A DNA stretch of 19,228 bases, from NCBI GenBank assembly GCA_029287105.1, contig JARFRT010000104.1, forward strand, positions 1 through 19,228, read 5' to 3'. The notes under the pieces are model-generated. The model was not told the origin of the DNA, did not search any database, and saw nothing but the letters and a program-made list of their open reading frames with translations. Of this stretch, positions 1 to 8,303 are shown in pieces. This DNA comes from Akkermansiaceae bacterium (GTDB taxonomy: Bacteria > Verrucomicrobiota > Verrucomicrobiia > Verrucomicrobiales > Akkermansiaceae). Within the stretch, counting starts at the first letter, position 1, and the number at the start of each line of letters is the position of its first letter. A program made the translations under genes and the position numbers.

Positions 1-75
1 CGTCATCCCGTCAAGCGCGGCGCGATCAATCATATGGGCACCCCGACCTCAAAGGCCGATGATTTTAACGGATGA
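1..75 (+). CDS. possible 3' end of an unidentified gene (partial)
   Basis: Frame 1 is open from the first base of the window to a TGA at 73-75 and gives about 24 residues beginning RHPVKRGAINHMG. The frame has no start in the window, so if real it is the C-terminal end of a gene lying to the left. I do not recognise the family. The composition is plausible for protein, but an open stretch this short can arise by chance. It would point away from the minus-strand YugP-like gene, making the two convergent across 76-261. Confidence 0.35.
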   Translation, partial: RHPVKRGAINHMGTPTSKADDFNG

Positions 76-261
76 CTCAGTGATGGTCTGCTGCTGGTCG
101 CGGTCGTATGAAATCATTTGTCAGTGGGGTGTAACAGTGAACGGTGAACAGTCGTCGATAGGAAATACCGGCCGGGGTCCGATCATTTGATTAGGCAATC
201 CTTACCAAAATTGCCAGCGCGTGGCGAGGAGGAAATCCGACATCCATCCACCAGACGCCAA
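76..261. other. intergenic region with a short phrase-like repeat
   Basis: No credible gene lies between the possible gene end at 75 and the stop of the minus-strand gene at 262. Positions 133-152 contain an internally repetitive phrase in which GTGAAC recurs (aacaGTGAACgGTGAACagt). There is also an 8-base palindrome CCGGCCGG near 170. I see no hairpin plus T-tract that would make a convincing terminator for either flanking gene. Confidence 0.4.
133..152. repeat. short tandem phrase GTGAACGGTGAACAGT
   Basis: Two GTGAAC units, offset by seven bases, are embedded in an AACAGT...AACAGT frame. The unit lies entirely in a spacer. It resembles dispersed intergenic phrases rather than a coding sequence. 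Only one copy was seen in this window, so its genome-wide repetition is an inference. Confidence 0.4.
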
Positions 262-906
262 CTACATCAGGCGGGAGAGCAGGCCGGGGACGATGGCATA
301 CCATGCCCAGGCGCGGGTGGCCGCAACCACAGCCTCCTCGTCGCTGAGCCGCGGCAGGGTACGCTTTTTCTCCAAAAGCACGCAGGCCATCGCCGCCGCC
401 TGGAGCTCCGCCACCACCGTGAGGATCTGCGCGCAGGCCGCCAGCCCGAATGAACCGACCACAATACTGAGCGCCCACAGCGCAGGTAGCTTGACCATCA
501 AGGCAAAAACAACCACCAGCGTGGTAAAAATCGGAAAGACGTGTCCGAATCGAAGCGCCCAGCGGCGGCGCGCGATGGCGGCGGGGTTCCTCAGGGAAAC
601 CAGGTAGAGGCCGACACGCAGGGCGGCCTGGCCATGGGCACTGGCACGGGTGCTTTCCGCCGTGGCCGTGGGCAGACTGAGCCAGCCGTCACCTATCACA
701 TCGGCACCGACCCAGGCACGCTTTCTCGTTTTCAGTTCGACACTCTCGTGGCCCATGCAATCTAACATCTTTCGAGCCAGGTCGTTTGCCGTGGTCCGAA
801 GTTGGGTTTCACGCGCCAGTCGCAGGACCCGGTCCGCATTGAGTTTTCTCAGAATGAGTGCCGCAAGCAATGGCAGCAGTGAAAGTATAAGCAGGAGACG
901 GTGCAT
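262..906 (-). CDS. YugP-like membrane protein lacking the HExxH metallopeptidase site
   Basis: A 214-residue protein with an N-terminal membrane segment (about 3-20) and two further hydrophobic segments (about 125-139 and 143-165). Its layout follows the YugP/COG2738 family of membrane zinc peptidases. A TANDLARKMLD stretch (39-49) matches the family's start, an LSLP segment precedes the active-site region, and the C-terminal third has the conserved VAELQAAAMACVLLEKKRTL pattern (165-184) followed by an Ala-rich helix. Where YugP has HEAGH, this protein reads HGQAA (91-95). The catalytic Glu and second zinc His are therefore absent, although the downstream Glu167 corresponding to the third ligand remains. 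It is likely a non-catalytic relative. It is the last gene of a minus-strand run, 54 bases after the large TPR gene. No clear Shine-Dalgarno site is present. Family assignment is by memory of motifs, without a search. Confidence 0.7.
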   Translation of the reverse strand: MHRLLLILSLLPLLAALILRKLNADRVLRLARETQLRTTANDLARKMLDCMGHESVELKTRKRAWVGADVIGDGWLSLPTATAESTRASAHGQAALRVGLYLVSLRNPAAIARRRWALRFGHVFPIFTTLVVVFALMVKLPALWALSIVVGSFGLAACAQILTVVAELQAAAMACVLLEKKRTLPRLSDEEAVVAATRAWAWYAIVPGLLSRLM

Positions 907-960
907 TTGGTGGGGGAGTCAAGAATCCGGGGGCGAAACAAAAACGAGGCGACAGCAGTT

Positions 961-3690
961 TCAGTGTTTGGCGCGCGGCAAGGGGTCGTTTTTAAATCGT
1001 TCGTACTGTTTCTGAAGCTGTTTGAAATTGTTGAGCACCATGGTTTCGCTGCGCGGGCTGCCATTGGCATTGGCAATACTTCCCGCCACGGCTTTTTGCG
1101 ACCATTCGACCGCCTTGGCGCGGTTACCCTTGGCAAACCAGACCTCGGCCATGGTGTCAAGGTAGGCACCCTGGGTCGGGCGCAACTTCAACGCCGCCTC
1201 AGAGTGCTTGATGGCATCATCAAGCCTCCTCACCGACCTGGCGGCCAGCCATGCCGCCGTGTTCCGGGAGTTGTGCGCCTGCGGGTAGAGCTTGCATGCG
1301 GCGTTAATATGGCGGTAGCTGTCCTCGAACCACTGGTCGTAGTATTTCCCGATACCCGCGCCACGCAGAGCGGGAAAAAACTCATCAGCCAGCGTGCCGT
1401 CGCCAGGGATAAGCTGGCGGCAGGCATCGAGCTTAGTGATCGCACGCTCCTTCTGACCACGCTGCAGCAGATGCATCCCCTGGCAGAAGTCCGCGTAAAA
1501 ACGGGTCCGGAGAACGCTGTGCACCGGATTACTACTGCGCCCTCGCATCATCAACTGCGTGTTGACTTCCGCAATGGCGGCCGCCTTTTTCCACTCTTTT
1601 TTACGATAGATCGCCTGGCCGTAATGGGCGAGGTAAACGATGGCGCGATCATAGTTTTCATTGCCAGGCTTGGCAACCATCGCGGCACGCAACCAGAGGT
1701 CGACCGCCTCATCTTCGTAGCCGGCTTCATGCAGTTGCCATCCTATCCTGCTGAGCTCTGCCGCCCCGCCCATGCTGAGCAGCAGAAGCCGGTCATACAT
1801 TTTTTCAGCCTGCGGTTCCCGCCCCAGCTTGCGCAAGGTGATATACCAGCGGGTGAGATTGAGGTAATCCGCCGGGTTTTTCTTTGCAAGCGCCGCGTAG
1901 TAGGGCTCAACTTCCCCCCACCGGAAAAGGGCAGCATCAAGGTAGTGTTTGCTGCGCGTCCAGCGGTCGTTGTCAACGGCCAGGGTATCGGCCAAACGAG
2001 AGGCCATGGCAATATCGTCGCGCTTGATGGCAACGGTAAAGAGCGTCATCATACAGAGCTCCTTGTCAGCCGCAGCCGCGCCGGCCACTTCATCCCCCAA
2101 CGCCTGGTGGAGCTTGTCCACCTCGTTGGCAGGGTCGGCAATGATACCCGACAACAAGGCCAGTCCATGGAGCGCCTTGGCAACGTCCTGGTTGGCACGC
2201 TTTTTAAGTGTCTTCCATAGGTAGCCCAACGACTTGCTCGATATCCCGTCAAACATTTTTTTTACCGCCAGGTCAGCCTCGCCGTCCTCATTGCCGCGCT
2301 GCTCGACGAAGTGGATCACCTCCGCACCCAGGCCATAATTGAGCATCGTCGCCAGCAAGTCGAACCACTCATCAGAACCATCCGCTTCTAGCGCAGCCAT
2401 CATCGGGGTGAGCACCGCCTGCGCATGCTCGCCCTGGCCATGGCTCACCAGAAAACCTGCCAGCGCGATCAGCCGACCGTAGAGCTTCTCGTCCTCTTCC
2501 TCAATCGCGTTCGCCGTGAATTTTTTGACCCATGCCGTGTAGGGAGGCTTCGCGTCCTTCGGAATACCCAGCAGCTCCAAACACCGCTGCGGCGATTCGG
2601 TGATATCATAATATTCAAAGGCGGACTCAACATCGCTTCGCACAAGAATCCCCAACGCCTCCTTGCGGAAACCATTCGCCGCCAGACAGATGGCGCTAGG
2701 GCTGGCATCATCATCGTTCTCCGCCAGCAAGACCAGTTCGCGGGCAATGACCGCCGCCCGCTTGTCCTGACCTTGAAGACGATTGAGTTGGATCCGGCAC
2801 CCCATGCTGTAGATGGCATCAAGGTCGCTGCGCTGCGCACCCCTCCGAAGCCAGGGCTCGGCATCGCCCGCCAACACGCGCAGCGCGTCCGCAATCTCGG
2901 GCCGCCCGGCCTTTTCCGCCTCACGGATGGCGTCAACCCCATTCCCGGCCGCCCGATGAAGCGACATCCTCCAAAGGGCACCGCTTTCCCCCGGCAGCCC
3001 GGCCGCTTTTTCAAGCTGCTGCTGCAGCTGTCCCCGATGGGCGTGGAACCACGCCCGCATGACCATCATCCGCGTATCGTCGGCACCCATTTCGAGTATT
3101 TCAGCCGCGCTCTCGTAGTCATCCTTGACGATGGCATCACGGGCGGCCCGGGAGGCTGTGGTTTTGACAATCTCGGACATCTGCAGGCGGACATCCGGAT
3201 TCTTCTCAAGCTTGGCCAAATGCAGCACCTGCTTCCACTGCCCCAACCCCATGAGCTTACGCAGAATCACCAGCTTCTCCTCCACTTCACTGCGGGCAAA
3301 TTTGAGCACCAGCTGCTTGATCTGCTCCGGACTGTCAACAAGAACCCCGGCAGAAATATAGAGGATGAGTTCGTTGGCACGATCCGCAACCTCAGGGTCT
3401 CCCGCCGCCGCCGCTTGACGCAGCGCCGGCAAGGCCGACATCCCCAACTTCCACAAAGCCGTCGTGGCCTGCTCGCGGACGAGGTATGCGTCATCGCTGA
3501 GCCCGGCAACCAAGCCGGCAACGTCTGCGCCCACCCCGGGCTTCGCAGCAGCCGCCGCCGCCCCCTCCCGTGCCGCGTCCACGTTGTCACCGGTCACCAG
3601 CGGGGGCATCATGACCACAGCCGCGATCATAACGCCCAGCGCCAACGCGACTGCACGCCCCGCCTGTTTGTTAACCCCTGTGGCTTTCAT
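961..3690 (-). CDS. large exported HEAT/TPR-repeat protein
   Basis: A 909-residue protein beginning with a basic then hydrophobic signal/anchor (KATGVNKQAGR, then about residues 14-30). A short HEAT-like stretch follows at about 65-110 (SDDAYLVREQATTALWKLG), and after it most of the protein consists of helical-repeat/TPR units. The clearest TPRs are near the C terminus (DDAIKHSEAALKLRPTQGAYLDTMAEV). No enzymatic motif is visible. Such proteins are periplasmic or envelope scaffolds in Verrucomicrobiota, and the partner is unknown. The frame is open to 3765, with further ATGs at 3705 and 3765. I chose 3690 because GAGGG lies five bases upstream and the signal sequence then starts properly. It lies 97 bases after the alpha/beta hydrolase gene and 54 before the YugP-like gene, so the three are probably co-transcribed. 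Long open frames opposite it are shadows. Confidence 0.85.
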   Translation of the reverse strand: MKATGVNKQAGRAVALALGVMIAAVVMMPPLVTGDNVDAAREGAAAAAAKPGVGADVAGLVAGLSDDAYLVREQATTALWKLGMSALPALRQAAAAGDPEVADRANELILYISAGVLVDSPEQIKQLVLKFARSEVEEKLVILRKLMGLGQWKQVLHLAKLEKNPDVRLQMSEIVKTTASRAARDAIVKDDYESAAEILEMGADDTRMMVMRAWFHAHRGQLQQQLEKAAGLPGESGALWRMSLHRAAGNGVDAIREAEKAGRPEIADALRVLAGDAEPWLRRGAQRSDLDAIYSMGCRIQLNRLQGQDKRAAVIARELVLLAENDDDASPSAICLAANGFRKEALGILVRSDVESAFEYYDITESPQRCLELLGIPKDAKPPYTAWVKKFTANAIEEEDEKLYGRLIALAGFLVSHGQGEHAQAVLTPMMAALEADGSDEWFDLLATMLNYGLGAEVIHFVEQRGNEDGEADLAVKKMFDGISSKSLGYLWKTLKKRANQDVAKALHGLALLSGIIADPANEVDKLHQALGDEVAGAAAADKELCMMTLFTVAIKRDDIAMASRLADTLAVDNDRWTRSKHYLDAALFRWGEVEPYYAALAKKNPADYLNLTRWYITLRKLGREPQAEKMYDRLLLLSMGGAAELSRIGWQLHEAGYEDEAVDLWLRAAMVAKPGNENYDRAIVYLAHYGQAIYRKKEWKKAAAIAEVNTQLMMRGRSSNPVHSVLRTRFYADFCQGMHLLQRGQKERAITKLDACRQLIPGDGTLADEFFPALRGAGIGKYYDQWFEDSYRHINAACKLYPQAHNSRNTAAWLAARSVRRLDDAIKHSEAALKLRPTQGAYLDTMAEVWFAKGNRAKAVEWSQKAVAGSIANANGSPRSETMVLNNFKQLQKQYERFKNDPLPRAKH

Positions 3691-3787
3691 ATCCCTCACA
3701 CTCATTCCTACGGCCAATTTTGCAATGATATTAGTCAAAAGTGACGCAGTACAGGAACTTGCCAACCATTACAACTGCGCGGGAAGG

Positions 3788-4792
3788 CTACTTCAATTTG
3801 CCGAGCCACTTCGACACCTCGCGGAATATCTTCTCCCGGTCATGGTCGTACATCAAAAGGTGATAGGACCCCGGGTAGAATTTTTTGGTCTTATCCACAC
3901 CCTCGGGGAAATGCTGGAAAAACCGTTCGACACTCGCTTCCCTGGTGAAAATATCCTTGCCGCCATGGATCACCAGAACAGGGCATCGCACGCGGGCCGC
4001 CTTCTTTTCCATGACCGCGGCCATGTCGCCGAGCTTCAGTAAAAGGCGGAGGGTGTAGCGTTTGATATACCAGGGGTTTTTCGCCGCTTGCTGCTCGTGA
4101 ATGTCATCCTTGGTCACAACAGGATGCTCTCCGTCAGCAAGGCTCTCCAAGGAAATACGCAGCTTGGGCAGAAGCATCTCGGTCATCCGGATCGCCAGCA
4201 ATTTCCATGGCGGAAGCCGGGACTCAACATCGACAATAGGAGAGGAAATGATCAACGCGTCCGGCTTTCGCTCACCCGGGGGCGTGCTGCTGTAGGCATG
4301 CATCACAATCAATGACCCCATACTCTCACCAAACCATACGATTTTCGAACGGGGGTGCAGCTTGCGGATCAATCGGGTAAATGTGTACAAGTCCTTATAC
4401 CATGTCTTGGCATGACGGATGTCTCCAATCCTCGCCTTGTTGAAATCCATCCCCTGCCCCCTGGTCTCCGGCGCATAAAGTGCCACGTCCGGACGATACT
4501 TGAGCAGGTGCTTACCCAGGTTCTCATAGTCGCCGGAATACCCGGAAATACCATGCACCCCAATGATCACCGTCGTGGGTGACAAGTTCGCACCGACATC
4601 CTCAGATACCCATTTCCGATAACCAAACTTATCGCTGTCATAGGACACATAATGCTTGCTGGCGAGTTTTGGAAGTCCTTTCACTTTTCGGTTCACACGG
4701 ATTTGGGGGTGACAGGATGTCGTGAACAAAGCCATCGCAATAGCCATAACCAAACGAGGCAGAACCTGCTGTCTGAACATACAATCAATCAT
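3788..4792 (-). CDS. exported alpha/beta hydrolase (monoacylglycerol-lipase-like, serine hydrolase)
   Basis: A 334-residue alpha/beta-hydrolase. The oxyanion region is GVHGISGYSGDY (78-89), the nucleophile elbow is GESMG with Ser157, the acid is Asp280 in HGGKD, and the base is His311 in GSYHLLMYD. The elbow, the spacing and the Asp-His end resemble the lysophospholipase/monoacylglycerol lipase group (Hydrolase_4), so an ester or lipid substrate is likely but not proven. The N terminus (about 10-27) is hydrophobic and ends FTTSC. This suggests an exported protein and possibly a lipoprotein attached at Cys27, although the lipobox is imperfect because -3 is Thr. An alternative start is the Met at 4780; neither start has a good Shine-Dalgarno site. 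It is the first gene of the minus-strand run and is divergent from the RelE-like gene. Confidence 0.85.
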   Translation of the reverse strand: MIDCMFRQQVLPRLVMAIAMALFTTSCHPQIRVNRKVKGLPKLASKHYVSYDSDKFGYRKWVSEDVGANLSPTTVIIGVHGISGYSGDYENLGKHLLKYRPDVALYAPETRGQGMDFNKARIGDIRHAKTWYKDLYTFTRLIRKLHPRSKIVWFGESMGSLIVMHAYSSTPPGERKPDALIISSPIVDVESRLPPWKLLAIRMTEMLLPKLRISLESLADGEHPVVTKDDIHEQQAAKNPWYIKRYTLRLLLKLGDMAAVMEKKAARVRCPVLVIHGGKDIFTREASVERFFQHFPEGVDKTKKFYPGSYHLLMYDHDREKIFREVSKWLGKLK

Positions 4793-4911
4793 CAGTGTGT
4801 GCCAACCATGGTGCAGGCAGGATCAGAATGCAAGCTTCCATGGCCAATCCCAATCTCAGGATGTCTCCGAGAATACTTGATTGTTCGTTGCCATAATGCT
4901 TAACTCCCCAC
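4793..4911. promoter_or_regulatory. divergent intergenic region between hydrolase and RelE-like genes
   Basis: This 119-base spacer separates two genes transcribed away from each other, so it should hold promoters for both the minus-strand three-gene run and the plus-strand series. I could not identify a well-spaced -35/-10 pair on either strand. The assignment rests on gene orientation only. Confidence 0.4.
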
Positions 4912-5274
4912 GTGCTACAAATAGTTTTCAACGAAATCAGTGCCGCGGAAATCTCGCGTATGGACACTCTCGCGCAACTCGAGTTACTCGACGCTTTCAA
5001 AGTCACCGAGAGCGACCTCGCTGACCTCGATGGTGAACGCTTCGGCAAAATGGACAGGGACGGCAAGACACTCTACCGCTTTCGCACCGATGACTACCGC
5101 ATCTACTTCGAACCCACCGAGGACTCCGTGATCGTCCACCGGGTACTCAACAAAAATACTTATTCCGACTTCCTGTTCCGCTCAAAAATGCCGCTGTCCG
5201 AGGACGAACAATTGTCGGAATCAAAACATTTCTGGAAACTCATCGACGAAGGGCGTAAGGCCCGCCGCATGTAA
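4912..5274 (+). CDS. orphan RelE/ParE-fold protein
   Basis: A 120-residue acidic and basic small protein. The central part (GKTLYRFRTDDYRIYFEPTE at 51-70, then SVIVHRVLNKNTY at 72-84) matches the core strands of the RelE/ParE toxin superfamily, in which a basic D-Y-R-I-x-F-E strand and a final V-L-x-K-x-x-Y strand are typical. RelE relatives cleave mRNA on the ribosome, ParE relatives target gyrase, and many chromosomal copies have unknown roles. The C-terminal tail (91-120) is longer than usual. No antitoxin-like gene precedes or follows it, so calling it a toxin would be premature. The start is GTG at 4912; an internal ATG at 4960 is an alternative. It lies 67 bases before the TPR membrane protein. 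Confidence 0.7.
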   Translation: MLQIVFNEISAAEISRMDTLAQLELLDAFKVTESDLADLDGERFGKMDRDGKTLYRFRTDDYRIYFEPTEDSVIVHRVLNKNTYSDFLFRSKMPLSEDEQLSESKHFWKLIDEGRKARRM

Positions 5275-5341
5275 GCAATTCATGCTTATCGAACTTTATG
5301 CCTTCCATCGTCACCCATAACATGATAGAAATTACCACATC

Positions 5342-5971
5342 ATGACAAAGTGGATTGTACACGGAATCATCTTCCTCTTCGTCGCAGGCATCCTAGCCGC
5401 GACCTTTATGACAACAAACAGCAGCGATGACTCCAGCGCTGTCGCCCAACTTCCCGCCCTCCTGTTAGCCGGGATTTATGCGGGTGTTCTTTTTGTCATG
5501 TACATCCTTCCCACCATCACAGATAAGGCCACGGCTGCAGTGCTCGACTCCAACGAACTCATCGAAACCGACGCCCTTCACGATGCCCGTGCCGCGCACG
5601 CACGCGGCGACTACGAGGAAGCCATGGAGGTTTACCGAAGCGTCGTGGATGACGATCCATACAACCGACTGCCGTGGGTGGAAATCGCAAAAATTCAACA
5701 CGACAACCTCGAGGACCCAGAGGCCGCCCTGCTCACGCTGCGCACGGCCTTGGAAAGCCGTGAATGGCCCGTCAATGATGCTGCCTACTTTATGGGCCGC
5801 CTGTCCGATATCTACTTGGTCGATTTCGATGACCGCGAATCCGCCATCACCATCCTCAACCAGATGATAGAGATCTTCCCCGAAACACGCCACGCGGCGA
5901 ATGCGACACACAAACTCAGGGAAATAGGAGAGAACCTAACATCAGACCAGCCGATGCCCAGCATCCAGTAA
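5342..5971 (+). CDS. two-TM membrane protein with TPR domain
   Basis: A 209-residue protein. Two hydrophobic segments (about 5-22 and 38-58) are joined by a short polar loop, followed by a soluble helical-repeat domain (about 75-200). TPR-like units there include DALHDARAAHARGDYEEAMEVYRSV as consecutive helices and a repeat ending PETRHAANATHKLREIG. The likely topology puts both termini in the cytoplasm with the TPR domain inside, but this is not determined. Function is unknown; TPRs imply protein-protein contact. The ATG is clear and no frame conflict is visible. It sits between the RelE-like gene and comEC in the same direction. Confidence 0.75.
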   Translation: MTKWIVHGIIFLFVAGILAATFMTTNSSDDSSAVAQLPALLLAGIYAGVLFVMYILPTITDKATAAVLDSNELIETDALHDARAAHARGDYEEAMEVYRSVVDDDPYNRLPWVEIAKIQHDNLEDPEAALLTLRTALESREWPVNDAAYFMGRLSDIYLVDFDDRESAITILNQMIEIFPETRHAANATHKLREIGENLTSDQPMPSIQ

Positions 5972-6016
5972 AAGATTTCCTTGCCCCTCCCACCAGTCAT
6001 ACTAACATGACTGCCT

Positions 6017-8293
6017 GTGTGTGCTCCTACCCCCCTGGACCGGTTTCTTTCCCTGTTCCCTCTCTGGCCGCTACTCGTCGGTGTCATTGCCGGCGTGTGC
6101 TTCGCTGACTCGTTCGGCTCCGACTGGTTGACAACAGCCACCATCGTCGGCTCCCTCGCCATCCTTGGCTTCCGCAGGCTCCCCATGACCCTCGTCATCC
6201 TCGGCATCCTGCTCGGGCACGGCACTCATGGACTCGTCATCGACCATCAAAGGACATGGCTCGACACCATCCAGGCTCAACAGCAAAAACAGGCCACCCG
6301 ACTAACAGGAACCGTAATTAACACCGGCTCCAACCAGGATGGTCCCTATCTCGTCGAGGTCACCCGGGCAGGACAACTCCCTTCCGGCGTCCGCATTTTG
6401 CTGACCCGCACCCCCCAAGGCCAGCCCCCGCTCAAGTACGGCGATCAGATCCGGCTGGCAGGCATGTTGCAGACCATCTCCCCACCGCGCAACCCCCACG
6501 GCTTCGACCGCGCAGCCTGGCTGCACCGACAAGGCGCCAACCTCACCCTGACCCCCCGCCAAACGATCACCGTCGATGGTGCCAGCGCCATTCGACAGCC
6601 CATACGCATCCTCTCAGACTGGCGCCATCACTTCAGAAAAAAAATAACCGCAGGCCTCCCGCCCGACTCCCCGGAGGCCCAGCTCATCCGCGCCGTGGTA
6701 CTCGGTGAACGCCCGCCGAAGGATTCCGATATGATCGAGGACTTCCGCAACAGCGGCACCCTCCACGTATTCGCCGTCAGCGGACTCCACGTCGGCATGG
6801 TCGGCACCCTGCTCGGCGCCCTGCTCTGGTTGCTGCGCGCACCCCGGTGGATGCTCATCAGCGGCATCATTCTCGGCATGGCCATCTATGCGGGAATCAC
6901 CGGCCTCCGGCCACCCGCGGTGCGAGCCGTCCTGATGGCATCCCTTTTCCTCTCGGGCTTCCTGATCCGACGCCGCCCCTCACTCATCAACAGCCTCGCC
7001 GCCAGCGCGATCATCGTTTTGCTCCTAGATGGACACCAACTCTTCACGCCCGGCTTCCAACTCTCCTACGGTGTCCTGCTCGCCCTCGCGCTCGCCGCAG
7101 GCCTCTGGATCCGCATCCTCAGACCGATGGCCGAATTAGATTCCTTCATGCCCCGGCTCCTGCTCACACCCTGGCAAGAACGTATCCTGAGCTGGAGAAA
7201 ATGGCTGCGCAACTCGCTCTCGGTCTCACTCGCCGCGTGGATGGGGTCCGCTCCGCTGATCTGGATTCATTTCGGCATCATCACCCCGATCGGCGCGCTC
7301 GCCGGCATCCCGCTGATGCTGATGGTCTTCCTCATCCTCGCACTCGCCATGCTCGGGCTGGCCGTGGGCACATTATGGACACCCGCAGGAAACATCGCCA
7401 ACCAGGCCAACGCGATCGTAGCCAAGGCCACGTACAACACCGCCGCCATGTTTGCACACATCCCCGGCAGCCACTGGCACCGCCAACCAAAACGACCCCC
7501 ACAAGGCCGGATCATCATATTCGATATCCCCCACGGCGGCGGCGCCAACCTGCTCGACATCGGCGGCGGCATCCTGTTGGACTGCGGCCGTAGCGACCAC
7601 TTCTCCCGCCATGTCCTGCCGGCATTAACCCATCTCAGACTCAATCCCGATTCCCTCATTGTCAGCCATGCCGATTCGAAACACAGCGGCGGCATGAGCC
7701 AATGCCTGGGCAGCTTCCAGCCCAAACAGGCCATCATCCCGCGTACCGACCTGCTCAGCAGAACCTACCGCGACTTTCTCACCCAGGCCAAATCGCACCA
7801 CTGCCGGCTCATCATCCCCCACTCCGATCAAATTTTCCCGGTCGAACCCGGCGTGTATTTGGAAATCCTCCACGCCCCCGCAGAAATCGCAGGCAACGGC
7901 CTCGCCGACGATACCGGGCTCGTCATCCGACTCCACTGGCACGGCTGGCGTATCCTTTTCACCGGCGACGCAGGCATCATCACAGAGTCCCGCCTACTTG
8001 ATTCCGGCAAGAACATCCGCGCGGATTTGATCGTCATGGGCCGCAATAGCGATGACTTCACCGGCAGTCAGGAATTTTACGAGGCCGTCTCACCCCAAGC
8101 CATCATCTCCAGCAACTGCCGCTTCCCCGAACGCGAACACATCCCCGCACGATGGAACCAACTCACTCAAAAACTCAAGATCATCACCATCGACCAACTC
8201 CAGTCCGGTGCTGTCACCCTCACCCTGGAAAATGGCAATCTCGTCCTCACTCCCACCCTCGACACCTGCCGATCCGTCACCCTCAAACACTGA
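6017..8293 (+). CDS. comEC: ComEC/Rec2 DNA-uptake channel protein with degenerate metallo-beta-lactamase domain
   Basis: A 758-residue multi-pass inner-membrane protein with the ComEC order. N-terminal membrane helices come first (about 10-75), then a DUF4131/OB-like domain (about 80-190), then the Competence domain with the hallmark HVFAVSGLHVG near 250-260 and many membrane helices, and finally a C-terminal metallo-beta-lactamase-like domain (about 495-740). ComEC carries single-stranded DNA into the cytoplasm during natural transformation. The nuclease-like domain is eroded. The usual D-V-G-Q-G-D-A turn reads DIPHGGG, the HxDxDHxGG motif reads HADSKHSGG (551-559, Lys555 in place of Asp), and the HHGS motif region reads MGRNSDD (674-680). 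FTGDAG (648-653) is retained. The start is GTG at 6017, which puts the first helix close to the N terminus. The next gene follows almost directly. Confidence 0.9.
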   Translation: MCAPTPLDRFLSLFPLWPLLVGVIAGVCFADSFGSDWLTTATIVGSLAILGFRRLPMTLVILGILLGHGTHGLVIDHQRTWLDTIQAQQQKQATRLTGTVINTGSNQDGPYLVEVTRAGQLPSGVRILLTRTPQGQPPLKYGDQIRLAGMLQTISPPRNPHGFDRAAWLHRQGANLTLTPRQTITVDGASAIRQPIRILSDWRHHFRKKITAGLPPDSPEAQLIRAVVLGERPPKDSDMIEDFRNSGTLHVFAVSGLHVGMVGTLLGALLWLLRAPRWMLISGIILGMAIYAGITGLRPPAVRAVLMASLFLSGFLIRRRPSLINSLAASAIIVLLLDGHQLFTPGFQLSYGVLLALALAAGLWIRILRPMAELDSFMPRLLLTPWQERILSWRKWLRNSLSVSLAAWMGSAPLIWIHFGIITPIGALAGIPLMLMVFLILALAMLGLAVGTLWTPAGNIANQANAIVAKATYNTAAMFAHIPGSHWHRQPKRPPQGRIIIFDIPHGGGANLLDIGGGILLDCGRSDHFSRHVLPALTHLRLNPDSLIVSHADSKHSGGMSQCLGSFQPKQAIIPRTDLLSRTYRDFLTQAKSHHCRLIIPHSDQIFPVEPGVYLEILHAPAEIAGNGLADDTGLVIRLHWHGWRILFTGDAGIITESRLLDSGKNIRADLIVMGRNSDDFTGSQEFYEAVSPQAIISSNCRFPEREHIPARWNQLTQKLKIITIDQLQSGAVTLTLENGNLVLTPTLDTCRSVTLKH

Positions 8294-8303
8294 CCCATCG
8301 ACT

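Noticed and set aside
901..3744. Two long plus-strand open frames of 439 codons opposite the large TPR gene
   Set aside because: Both are antisense to a convincing signal-peptide/TPR protein, show no domain, and are expected as shadows in GC-rich codon usage.
6847..7593. Plus-strand frame of 248 codons inside comEC
   Set aside because: Rich in Arg, His and Pro with no domain, typical of a shifted frame of a C-rich gene; comEC is clearly the real product.
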